Under the pieces are notes generated by a model. That model ran no database searches. It was not told where the DNA came from and saw only the letters and a list, made by a program, of their open reading frames with translations. The position numbers and the translations under genes are program-made. Positions 48,211 through 59,389 of a DNA stretch of 64,000 nucleotides are shown here, in pieces (within the stretch, counting starts at the first letter, position 1; each line of letters begins with the position of its first letter). The stretch comes from Epiperipatus broadwayi (taxonomy: Eukaryota; Onychophora; Udeonychophora; Euonychophora; Peripatidae): positions 4,032,001 through 4,096,000 of the forward strand of contig JAQFVV010006255.1 in assembly GCA_028023455.1 (NCBI GenBank), in the 5' to 3' direction.

Positions 48211-48266
<56 letters not shown>
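48211..48266. repeat. (AT)n(GA)n microsatellite at PLE 3' end
   Basis: AT dinucleotides (48211-48246) followed by GA dinucleotides (48247-48266). Confidence 0.95.
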
Positions 48267-48269
<3 letters not shown>

Positions 48270-48489
48270 GCCTTCTTAAAATATTAATATGTAGATTTTA
48301 ATAATTGTTATTTAAAATTTTTGCATTATATCCAATATAGCTTCTTTACCCCCCCTCTATTTATCATTAATGAGTGGCTTTAATGTCTTGTATAGTATGG
48401 ATATAAATTATTTAGATATATTTGTATACTTATAATTAATTTTTTATTTTATTTTATTATTTTTATATGATGTTCATTAAATTTATTAC

Positions 48490-48640
48490 AGTACTTTATT
48501 TTGGACCATTCTTCACTTTTATTCAAGTATTGCTGGCTTGATCAGTGACAATGTTAACATAGGAGTCAAGCTTACACCTTTAGATTCTTGAATATCAAAT
48601 TTTAAGGCAACACTCTAACCAACTGAACTACTTTTTTCAT
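48490..48640 (-). repeat. tRNA-derived short repeat B with hammerhead-like tail
   Basis: The minus strand has TAGTTCAGTTGGTTAGAGT (48612-48630), a good tRNA A-box/D-arm, and AAGCTTGACTCCT (48561-48573), a B-box-like word. Between them CTTAAAA may be an anticodon loop (TAA). Downstream comes GCCAGCAATACTTGAATA and an AGTG hairpin, collinear with the arms of the foldback at 4259-4549, where the word is CCTGAAGA. I read this as a tRNA-derived SINE with a structured tail. Confidence 0.6.
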
Positions 48641-49349
48641 AAAATTGAATCTCTAAATAAATTATTAATATTTTTATTGGTAGTTGTGCAATATTTTCTC
48701 AGTAATCTCATCTTCAATGCATACACAATGATTCCTATTAAGTTTAAATACTCATGTTCTGAGATGAGAAAAGCAGGAGTATTACTGAATATACTGCGAT
48801 CCTTCTTAAATGAAAATGACATCTTGAACGTGTGTAATTAACTTCAAAGCCTGTACATTCTAATAAAAACCTATGAATGAATGTTAAATGAGACTTTCTG
48901 AGATAGGATTTGGTGTATGGTGATTAAAAAATATAACCAGAGTACCTTATATAAACATTTGTATAAGGAGTTTTGATCATCATCAACATAATCCAACTTT
49001 TTAATCAAAGATTGGCAAAATATATGTTGGGCTTAAATAATTCATATTTGAACCAAAAGTGTTAGGAGAATACTGACATATGTATAAATATATGAGTCAT
49101 CAGTACATTGTAATCATTATTTTATCATCAACAGATAACAATATATATATATTTTTTCTAATTACTAAGTAACTGTATTTTCTTTTTCTTTAATATACTT
49201 TTTAATTTGATCCTATCCCCCTATAACAAAGTTTGTTTTTAATTCAGTAGATAAGTAAATTAGTGAACAATTTAGGAACATATTGATGTCTTATTTTAGT
49301 TCCACACTTATTACAATATTTTTTAACTATGTATGAATTTATAAAACAT
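48641..49349. other. AT-rich stretch, nothing recognised
   Basis: The 61-codon minus frame at 48637-48822 has no motif. No other signal. Confidence 0.5.
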
Positions 49350-50110
49350 CACATATCTTCAGCTTAGATATTGTTACTTTAGTATTTTTTCACCTTTTCA
49401 CCATCTATTGCAAGATTTATAGAGCAATAATAGTTGCCTGATGACAATACTTAATAATTTCCTAATCTGTTCTTTGCTTCTGTCTTTCATCAGTAAAGAA
49501 CCTTGAATCCAGGAAAATATGATGAGGAGATCTCAATAATCATTACATCTCCAGATTTTGCTCTCATCTTAGGAGATAAATTTCCTACATAATCATTAAT
49601 CTTATAAATTTTAATTTCATCCAATGATATTTAAGTTTCTGTCAAAATAATATTCTCATAGTTAAAAGATGCAATTAATTCATCAAAATGTTTCTTAAAC
49701 ATTAAAGTTTAAGTCATTTAAATTAGTCTCTAAACATTTCTGTTATATAAAATTTAATTAGACGATTTTATTTTTTAATTAACCGATGATTATCTTTTTT
49801 GATATATACTAAATTATTTTTAACATAAGTTAGCTTTCTGATGTGATAGCCATAATAGATGTTTTGTTGGTGCAATAAGACACTCATTAATATAAATTCT
49901 AGATTGATCACCATCAGGAGTAATGTAAGATGCTAATGACTTACATAAAAATTGTTTAGCTGATTTGCATGTTTTAAATCTTGCAACAATTAAAGTCTTT
50001 CTATCACTTTTAATCAGACTATCACTTTTAATTGAACATAATATATTGTATCCAAATTTTCTAGAACATCCTCTTCCATCTGAAGAATTTGTGATAGTTT
50101 ATATAAAAAC
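49350..50110 (-). mobile_element. LINE remnant: ORF1 C-terminus and endonuclease N-terminus
   Basis: The minus strand from 50050 reads DRKTLIVARFKTCKSAKQF, then YINECLIAPTKHLLWLS, typical of the C-terminal part of ORF1 proteins in Jockey/CR1-type elements (INExLTPxxRxLL). After a gap, 49720-49570 gives FDELIASFNYENIILTET-like residues and SLDEIKIYKINDYVGN, the start of an AP endonuclease. Frameshifts and stops are frequent. It may belong to the family at 18070-20920 (LTETWLNDE), but overlap is too short to prove this. Confidence 0.5.
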
Positions 50111-52930
50111 AGTGGAACCATGAAGTACACTATATTTTGTTACAAGTCCCTCTCATGGACAGATATATTTATGCATTATAGCTAATATTTTATTGATAAA
50201 TATTGATTAAGAATGCAGTATTTTTCAACATATCTATAACATTAAAATCCAACAACCCTTAGAAAATAAACATATTTTTGGAATAATAATAATAATATAG
50301 TTATTAACAATAAATTAAGGGGACACATTTATGTATTTTTTTGCTGAATGTTTGTTCACTCATAAATTCAGTGAAGCAATAAGAATAAGAAAATAAATAA
50401 AGATAAAATATTTTATAACAAATGCTTTTATCATGCTCTAAAATCCAAAAAAATAATTGTATCTTCAACTACAATTGGGATTTTTAGAATGCACTTGAAA
50501 TAAAAGCATGGTTATAGTAGTGGTGGGAGGGAGAGGTATCCACATAGGAATGGAGTTAATTAATTTTAGTACCCATCCATACTTTAATTTTAAGTTCAAT
50601 TTAAAAAAACACAATTGTAGTTGAAGAAACACTTATTTTTTGCTTTTTAGTGCACAATAAATAAAAACATTTACTAAAAACATCTTTTCTCTCTATTTAA
50701 ATAAAAATGTCCAACCATATTGTGTATTTTACATGGATTTGACATGAATAGTTTGTATATATATATATATATACACCATTAGATAATATTGCAATAAGTT
50801 AATATGTATATCCCTTATGTATATAACCTATTTAGTATGTGTCCATAATCAGTTGTGTATAATAAATCATTTTTAACTTAAAATTTGAAGACATCCTTTT
50901 TGATGAAAAGTATTTGGCATTTTTCTTTTAATAAAAAGATGTTTACCAAACCTATATTGTAAACAAACTTTCTTTAAAAGTATAATTTTACTTTAAATAA
51001 ATTTGGCATTTCCAATTATATATGTATTACTAGATAATTCTTTAATATATATGATTTTACTTTAAAGTAAGTTATAAAACTAAATTCATTTTATTCTAAC
51101 TAAAATCAAGCTTTCAGCTAAAACAAAAAAAAACAATTTTATTCTAATTTAAATCAAACTTTAAACACAAATAAAAAAACTGTGTCCATTTGCTAAAATG
51201 TATTGAAATTTTAAGACAGGCTTTTAGATTTATTATAAACAAATGCCTACCAAAAATCATTTATGAATTAGCTTTCTTTAATATACATGATTTTACTTTA
51301 AAGTAATTTGTAAACCAAGTTTATTTTATTCTAACATAAAATAAGTTTTCAAATAAAAAAAAATCCCATGTATTACTTAAACTGTATTAATCTCAATTTT
51401 AAAACTTTCAATTGAAACCAAAAAAATTTCTAAACCACCCTTTTGCATTTTAGTTAAATTATATCTTTAAAACAAACAAACTCACAAACAAGCAAAGATA
51501 CAAAGATTGTAAGTTAAATAAAAGCATTTAAAAAATAAATTGTTCCATATTTTTATTTTTAAAATAAAATAAATAAACAATATGACTTGCATTGCTATTA
51601 AATATATTCTGGGTGATATTCTTTTTTTTTTTCAATATTTTTTTCTCTTACAGAAACATAACATTGATCTTGTTATCAAACAATTAGAATCTCTCTACTT
51701 GTCTCATTAATTAATATCAATTTCTAGTATATTCTAACATTTTGTAAAACTGGCATTATGGTGAAAAATATTTTATTGTGCAAAATATTGCACATCAAAT
51801 TTGGAAATGATAATAAAGAAATAATATAAATGTATGTGCTTTTAACATAAACTGAAATTTTTTATTAATAGACATAATCATGTACAATGTGCTAAGATGA
51901 AAAAATGGCTACTGGTAAATATAAATTTTTTAAACATGATTGCATACAGCACTCTGAGAAAGAAAAATGACTGTTCAATTATCATAAATTTGTAAATTTT
52001 CTTGTTTGTTTTTTATTTATTTCCATTTTTATTTGTCAGTTTATATTTGTCTTTGAATAGCATATAATTGAAGTCATGTAGTTAAATATAGCATAGTTCC
52101 TGGTTACACTATATAATTTTGTTTCTCTAAAGTTTCATGCCTCTTTGTAAAATCTTTAATAACAATTGCTTATGTATTACATAAAGATCTTAAATCTGAC
52201 AATTCTCTTCCATTATATTCTGCTATTTTTTTCATATAAATTTATTCCAATTGCAATTTAGTAATTATCACAAATATATCACTAAGTATAGTGTGAATTC
52301 CAGGATTAAGATATACTTTTTTTAAAAAATATCCATCACAGATATACTAAATATATCTATACCTTCAGATAAATGACAATCAGTTGGTGTTTTTTAAAAA
52401 GTTACTATCCTTTTGTGTAGCTTCTCCAATAGACAAACTCATAAAATGAAATGAATTGTCACACCCAAAACAGGCCAAATAATTATCATTATTGGGTAAA
52501 TTCTTTTCACAAGGTGAACAAATTAAATTGTAAATAATAAAATTTATATATATTATAGTAAGCAAAAATTTTTGAAAATCCAATTTTACAACTTTACCAT
52601 CTAATAGAAATAAAAAAAATTTGATTTCTTCTTTTTCCAAAAAAATTATATTTCATTTTATATAAAATCCATAGATGGCAGTGACTAATAAAATAAATAA
52701 GTTTTAAAAAAATATCACTCTGGCAACATTCAAAAACTAATTTTTCAAATTGCTTTAATTATAATCTATAGCAGCTGATAAATCCAATAAAATAAATTTA
52801 TTTGATTTGTAATGCAAATATTCATAATCAATTATACTGTCTTTATATTTAGTAAAAATTATAAATTAGAATATTTTCATAATTACTCTTACAAGATATA
52901 ATGAGCAATTTGCAAATTACTCTGGTGATT
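50111..52930. other. AT-rich stretch with a loose local repeat
   Basis: The word GATTTTACTTTAAAGTAA with similar flanks occurs at 51053 and 51289, and a weaker version at 50985, suggesting a diverged local duplication of about 236 bp. Nothing else recognised. The 86-codon minus frame at 52380-52640 has no motif I know. Confidence 0.4.
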
Positions 52931-52933
52931 ATT

Positions 52934-52934
52934 G

Positions 52935-52990
<56 letters not shown>

Positions 52991-52999
52991 ACAACAACA

Positions 53000-53044
<45 letters not shown>

Positions 53045-53060
53045 CAACAACAACAACAAA
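52934..53060. repeat. Mirror-symmetric trinucleotide microsatellite (TTA)n-(TAA)n
   Basis: GTTGTTATTATTATT... runs into ATAACAACAACAATATAATAATAAT... and ends AACAACAACAACAAC. The two halves are reverse complements and can form one long hairpin. The Leu/Asn-repeat reading frame across it is an artefact. Confidence 0.92.
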
Positions 53061-54040
53061 ATAACCCTTGTATATTGTAGATTCATTTAGAAAATTAAAG
53101 CTAAAATTGTTCATGATATAATAAAAAGTTTAAAAACAACCTTCAAAAAAAATTTTTTTTTATTATAACACATTAGTTGCATATGAATAAGAAAAACATA
53201 ATAATGATTAAGAAATTAAGCATTCAAATTGGATGCTTAAAATTTAAATCAAAAAGTATAACAGAATAATTATCTTTTAAAAAAAAAAAGACATCATTTA
53301 ATATTCTATTATCCACTAATATTTGCTACCACTGCACAATTAGTAAAAACATTAAATATCAAAAAAGTGTTGTATTTTCGTTTTTAAAAGCAAATTTAAG
53401 TTGAAAAGCATCACTGAGTAATAAAAAAATGAAAATGTATGTTGATAAAATAATGGCAACTATTTTCCATGAGAAATAATTGGATTCAATTCGTAAGTTT
53501 CATTAAAATCATTCCACATTCAAGTGCTTCTTTAGAAAAAGTTTTTCAGTTAATAAAAATTGCTTGACTAAAGAAAAAATACTGACTTTTATTTTTAAAA
53601 AAAATGAATTTATAGGGAGAGAAAATTTAAAACTTTTAAAAATCTTCAGAAAGAAAATTGTAAAATTGGCTAAATATAAATAAAAATACATAAAAATATT
53701 ATAATTTATATAGAAAAATACATATTAACAACAATCATATAATAAAATTAATAATTATGATATATAATCCTAACTTATCAACTATCAAAATATGATAAAT
53801 AACTATCACTTTTTTTTTTTCAAAAAAAAAAAAAAAAGAAAATCAGCAATTTTTAATACACACACATACCCACCTACCAGAAAAAAAGAGTATTTTAAAA
53901 GAAATAATTAAAAAGGAAAAAAAAATTGTTTGTCCCTATTCTAAACAAAACTTCTAATTAACAATTTGAGACGACTTTTTTGTTTGAGTTAAAATAAAAT
54001 TTAAAAAAAGCGAATAAACTGTCCCTTTTTTCTATTCACA
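53061..54040. other. AT-rich stretch, nothing recognised
   Basis: A/T homopolymer runs only. Confidence 0.5.
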
Positions 54041-54410
54041 TGAAAGTATATAGTCTGGGAACACATTAACATCTAGCTTTGATCATAAGATCAATTTCTA
54101 GCATTTTGAAAGGTCTTTTTCAATTTCAAGGAAACCGCTCATCTTATTTGCAACTCCTTCAACCGTAACGCTGAGGTTTTCTGTGAATTTTTCAGACCAG
54201 TCACATGACAGTAACATTTAACCTTCACAGGAGCATAAGTCACCAATCACATAATCTATTTATGTTTGTCACATTATGATCTGGTTTTAATGAAGCTCTA
54301 AAAATAAATTAAAGACTTCCAGGTAAACTTGAGCTAATGCTAATCTGCATAACCTTCCAGTCGTGTATCTCGGATAGCCAGTCTCAATAGAATGAATATG
54401 ATTAATGGAA
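54041..54410. other. GC-richer unique segment with several CpGs, function unknown
   Basis: Less AT-extreme than its surroundings, with CpGs clustered at 54130-54180 and 54360-54375. On the minus strand a 39-codon stretch runs from about 54214 to 54096 (CDWSEKFTENLSVTVEGVAN and on), with balanced composition. It matches no family I recognise and has no clear splice sites. It could be an unspliced exon remnant, a conserved non-coding element, or chance. Confidence 0.25.
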
Positions 54411-56529
54411 ATAGTAGTTTATTTTATATGAAAAACTATTTAAAATATTATAATCATATGTAATTTAAATATGCATGCTTTCACTCAAGCATTCCATCAA
54501 ATAATGCTAATTAACCCTAATAAACAGGAAACATTTTGTATCAAGTATATCCTGTCAGTTACAATAAAATTTACAATTATGCCACAAGCATGCAGAACTA
54601 AAGTGTGTTCAGAAATCATGTTTTTAAAAGCATGTTATTCTATAATTTTAAATATATTGTACAAAGAAATTGCACTATATATTATATTAAATGGAAAAGG
54701 AAATTATTTTTCAATGTACATAGAGCATATTCAAAATATATAAAATAAAAAGTATGTGCGCATACTATATATGTACATGATTTTTTTTAAAAAAAAAAAC
54801 AACAACAACTTTACGTTTATAAAGTAATTGACATTATTTTGTTTGAAGATATTTAAATCTCTCAAATTATTTTTGCTAAGTGAAATTATAACCAAAGGGA
54901 AAAAATGATTATATAATATTAGAAATTAGAATAGAGAATGATAATTGAAATTAAAATTTCAAGGATGAAAGTATAGGCTAATTAGCCAATGAAATATATT
55001 GTAAATAAGATTTTCAAGATCTTTAAGGACATAACAAAACAATGCAAAAATAAGTTGGAATAAAAAAAGGACTGAATTATTAAAAATAGAAATGTGATAG
55101 GAAAAAAAATTATTGCTTTTAATACTTTTATATTATTGCTTTTCTTTCCAAAGCTGACAATATATATATATCGCTTAGCACTTGGACTTTACCCGAAGAT
55201 TCACAATAGCGATCATCACCAATTTGTACTCACTATAGCAAAATAGTGACTGTAATGCAGAAATTGTACAGTATAGAGTTTATTCATAATACACAATACA
55301 ATTTACAATATTAGTACTGTATACAATATTTTGATTTAAATTTAAAATATAATTAATGAATAATATTTCATAATATTTCATTCAGCATCATTACAAGACA
55401 ATCAGTAATTCATTAATGACATATCCAAAGTAAAGATTGCCATTATTAATGATTACTAAGCCAAAAAGTGTTTCACTCAGTATAATAAATAATCAAAATC
55501 ATATTTTAATGACTTACAACAAATTTTTAAATGTATATACTAGTTTAAAAACTGTACACACTATTTACTCACTTCAATGAATTAAAACTTTTTATTAACA
55601 GCACTGTGCTTGTGGCAAAAATTACGATCATCATATTGTAATTTAGTTATATCATAATTATTATTTTGGAAAAAAAAGTATTTCATAATAATAAACTTTG
55701 TATGATCAAAAATTACTAAATCTTAATTAAAAGCAACAATTAATCTGTTTGCTCGATTTTAAAATATCTCATAATTTGTTTTAGAATAATGAACATTTAA
55801 CATAAAACAGTTAATGTAAATGTATTTTAAAAAATGTGAGCAAAATTGCATACATTATGCAGTTAATAATAAATTTTATATGATAAAAATGTAATTCAAA
55901 TAAACTGAAAAAGATTCATGCCTTTAATATTTATCTAAATAGTTTGCCTTCTTAAGTACTGCACTAATTGAAATTTTTTTTAAAAAAAAAATGGTTACCA
56001 TATTTAATAAAATATATCTCATGGCAAAAAAAAAAAGCCCCAGCTAGCTTATTTGTATAGAAAACATTATTTATTCAGATCTGTAAAGTACATATTGTAA
56101 AAAAGTCTTAAATATTGATTACATTGTGCAAACACAGAATGTATTAAATACATTTTATTTTTTAACATGCCATAATTTTTTTTTTTTTAATTTATCTGCG
56201 ATTAGGTTTTGATAATGTAGTGTATGGTAATTTTGCTACTCTTGTACAAATGATAAATAGCAAGTGTTTATGATCAATTGAATAAGTTGTTATTGAAAAT
56301 TTTTTTAAAATTCTAAACAATTTATTTCATGTAATATAGTAATACAAATTTAAAAAAAATAAAACTTCTAATATAGATTTTTTTCCCCAATGTAATGAGA
56401 AACAGTTGTGCAGAAGAACATAAGAAATTGTTAACTGCTAGTTTACTTTCACTTTCTCATCCATTTTGCTGTATTTTTGGACAGTTAAGGTATACATTTT
56501 TTCTTCTTCTAGTGATTCTGTTTAAAAGT
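54411..56529. other. AT-rich stretch, nothing recognised
   Basis: The 90-codon plus frame at 54471-54743 has no motif. 55165-55290 is slightly richer but unmatched. Confidence 0.5.
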
Positions 56530-56579
56530 TTATAGCTGCATAATTTTTGACTAGAATCACAGCAGCAACTAACATGACC

Positions 56580-56800
56580 TGAAAAATCAAAAAAAGTCTT
56601 TGAGCTTGGAAACTAAAATAGATATCTTGAGTCAACTGAAAACAGCAGAAGGAAATCATGACATATGTTCTTCTATGAGTTTATCCACATTTACTAATTG
56701 CTATTATTTTTGAAATCAAAAGCAAAATAAAACAAAGTGCTCAAATCACTGCAGGTGCATCCAAACTTTCCAAAATCATGGTACCCATATAAAACAAATT
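56580..56800 (+). pseudogene. pogo/Tigger-type (CENP-B-like) DNA-binding domain remnant
   Basis: The plus strand from 56590 reads KKSLSLETKIDILSQLKTAE, then GNHDICSSMSLSTFT. This is the psq/CENP-B helix-turn-helix pattern (SLxxKxxIL ... HDIxxxLxLSxST). After a stop and frame change KIKQSAQITAGASKLSK continues as the usual region after the first helix-turn-helix. The DDE catalytic part is not visible. Family function: binding transposon ends. Confidence 0.55.
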
Positions 56801-57589
56801 CCAAGAAGCATGTCAACCATCCATTCTAAATTTTTGCTCTAGATATCCACATCCATCATTTGGTGCATCCTCCAAAAAAATAAGATTATCAAAAGATTTA
56901 GAAAATAACAATGGACCTTAGAATAAGCAATAGAGGATTCAGAAAACTGGATAATTATGATTGATAAATAGATCATTGGAAAGAACTTTTATTTTTTACA
57001 ATGATTTAATTTGCATTATCATGCATACATAAATACATACCTATATAGTTTAGGTGCATACTTGCATAATATAGTGCAGTGTACACAAGTATATAATGCA
57101 CATTAAACTATATATACTAGATTAAGTTGTTTGTTCATGACTTATAATATAATTTTTAGTTGACATAACTAGCCAAATTTTTCCTATAGGAAACCATTAT
57201 AACTATTTGTTCTTTACATGATATTCTTATTTAACAATGAGTTTTTGGGGAGCCAATTGGGTTTTCCTAAGTGGGGTAAAGGTATATATACTTTCATTAG
57301 AATAAAAATAATAATCATATGATGTCTTACTCAGAAAGTCATATGAAAATTGTTGATTTGGTAGCTATATGGCAGATTGAAAATAAACATTTCACTGAAA
57401 TGGCCATACAGAGATTTTATTCTTTCATTTTCCAAAGCTGAAAATCAATATACAAACATAATATAATATCTTGTAATAAGCATTTCAATGTGTAATATAA
57501 AACTACATCATCCTTAACATAAATTTATTTAAATATTAAAAAATCTATACATGTATATGATACATATATATAATCAAGCAGTTTGAATG

Positions 57590-57802
57590 TTGTAATTGAC
57601 TATTTATTTGTCTACATTCAGAATAGAAAATATTTACCGGTTTAAGAAGGTTTATTTAAACTTCTTTGTATAAATAATTTCAACCTCTGTGGAGATTGCC
57701 TTGACAACAGATTGAAATTGTTATTGACATTTGGAATTGTTTAAGTCTTATTACTTATAAACCCATTTACCCTTGAGCATTATAACACTTATGATTTAAT
57801 AC

Positions 57803-57838
<36 letters not shown>

Positions 57839-58735
57839 ATTAATAGCATTATCATGTTCAGTTTAATGCAGAGGTAGAGTTGACATTTCCAGAATATAAA
57901 TAATAGTAATATAATTTTTTTAAAAAAAACTTGATTCATATTTAATTAAATGCTATTGTTAAGTGCTAGTTGTCACTAAGTTGTTTGAATGCTACACAAT
58001 TTCCTGAGCAATTTATCAAATGACTATTATTCTTAGATTTTCAATTCTCCTTGTTTAAATCCCCACTTTAATTATTTTACATTATAATTAATTTAATTTT
58101 TACATGGATGTATTGCACGTGTGTATACCCTATTTATTCATATACAATTTTAATAGATTGAAGGTGTTCATATATATATATATGTTGTTCAATCTTTTCC
58201 TGTTCATATATATATATATGTTGTTCAATCTTTTCCTTCCCTTCCATATTCACTTGTAGCCTATTTCCATAAATTCTATCTTTCATATTAGCAAATACAG
58301 TATTAAAATAGTTATTATCATGAACTATAGATGTAAGTGAAATGTTATCTGAGTATATTTTTATTTATAATTTGTTGTATAAATAAATAAATAAATAGAT
58401 TAGCTTTAGGCACTATTTCGCTTATTATTTCTAAATAATACATGGGCAATTTAAAAGTATTGCATTAAGTAATGTTATAGATGACTATTTATTAGTCTGC
58501 ATTATAGTGACATGTCTATTCATGTTTAAAGAGGTTTATTTAAACTTCATTGTAACAATATTTCATACTCTGTAGTCAAGTTGCAATCTTTAAGTGTCCA
58601 TATATATTCAATGGACCATTAGTAAGAATGGATTTCCATTCTTGCTATTAAAAAGGTGAGAAGGTTGCCTTGACAACAGTTAGAAATATTGATTACTATA
58701 TTTACTGTGAATGTTTAGGTGGTGACTGGTTGGAA
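57590..58735. repeat. Diverged direct repeat, two parts about 0.9 kb apart
   Basis: 57595-57760 and 58480-58725 share TGACTATTTATT, AGTCTGCATT/TGTCTACATT, GGTTTATTTAAACTTC and GTTGCCTTGACAACAG/ATTGCCTTGACAACAG in the same order. An old, unnamed dispersed or local repeat. (AT)n(GT)n at 57803-57838 and an exact 36-bp tandem pair at 58165-58236 lie between. Confidence 0.6.
58165..58236. repeat. 36-bp unit repeated twice
   Basis: GTTCATATATATATATATG plus TTGTTCAATCTTTTCC occurs twice in direct tandem with period 36. Confidence 0.9.
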
Positions 58736-58766
58736 CTTAATTAAATAAATAAATATATATATATCA

Positions 58767-59313
58767 ATAGATGGCGTTCTACCAAAAACACCGTCAAGCA
58801 TAAGTTTGTTTACATAAACGTCAGAGCAAGCATTCACTATCTCTAACTTTAATTCCACTTTCAGATCATGATTTCAAGCTATTTGCTATTGTCAGTGAAA
58901 GACAGGAATAAGAAACTAGATCTAAACACAAACTCTGAGCATTTATGAAACAGTTTCTATTCAGCTTGCAAGCGTGAATCGTTTAGACACGTAATGTCTT
59001 CAAACTCAGCATAGCAAGCCAGATAGCTATATGGGTCTGATATCAGTTCAGCATCACCACACAGTAGAAGCCTCTGCAATATATATATCATTGCAAAAAA
59101 GACCTCAAAGGTACATTTATGAAAAACAAAAAAAACAAGTTAAAAACTTGCTAACGCTTGTCTGAAAGTGGAATTAAAGTTAGAGATAGTGAATGCTTGC
59201 TCTGACATTTATGTAAATAAACTTACGCTTGATGGTGTTTTTGGTAGAATGCCATCTATTGACATAAATACAAGCGTTAGCAAGTTTTTAACTTGTTTTT
59301 TTGTTTTTCATAT
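58767..59313. mobile_element. Hammerhead-bearing foldback element D
   Basis: A minus-strand unit (59157 down to 58767) contains the block shared with element C (AGCTATATGGGTCTGATATC here), TAGATCTAGTTTCT in the minus orientation, then a ribozyme and its downstream half ending GCCATCTATTG. A plus-strand partial unit (59163-59313) repeats that downstream half inverted. It starts TGAAAGTGGAATT, the first bases after the predicted cleavage site, and ends AAGTTTTTAACTTG. The 69-codon plus frame at 59168-59377 lies in this arm and is not a gene. Confidence 0.78.
58852..58909 (-). ncRNA. Hammerhead ribozyme motif D, with compensatory stem changes
   Basis: Minus strand: outer stem I ATTCC/GGAAT, internal loop TGT/T, inner stem I CTTTCA/TGAAAG (all Watson-Crick), core CTGACAA, stem II TAGC-AAATA-GCTT, GAAA, stem III TC-AT-GA, triplet ATC. 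Layout is identical to element C, with different paired bases. The G8 to A change in the core should lower or abolish cleavage in this copy. Confidence 0.6.
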
Positions 59314-59389
59314 ATATATATCAATATTTTGGCCAGATTACATTAGTCATCAACTGGGAAGGTGCTGTAAAAATTAATGTATAACAATA

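Larger units (their letters stand above)
46333..48222. mobile_element. Young Penelope-like element with long inverted arms
   Basis: Left arm 46333-47001 and right arm 47554-48222 are near-identical reverse complements, each holding the GIY-YIG nuclease and 3' untranslated part. The central 47002-47553 holds the end of the reverse transcriptase in the plus orientation. Across about 150 nuclease codons I see three amino-acid differences (A/V, I/V, E/K), so the arms arose together and recently. The structure is a 5'-truncated plus-strand copy fused to a shorter inverted copy. Inverted partial copies are known for PLEs. Microsatellites flank both sides. Confidence 0.88.

Noticed and set aside
52889-53086. 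Poly-Leu/poly-Asn reading frame
   Set aside because: Translation of a trinucleotide microsatellite.
2723-59313. Shared word CACTAGATGGAG in families A and C as evidence of one element family
   Set aside because: The word lies in opposite orientation relative to the ribozyme in the two families, so it does not support collinear homology.
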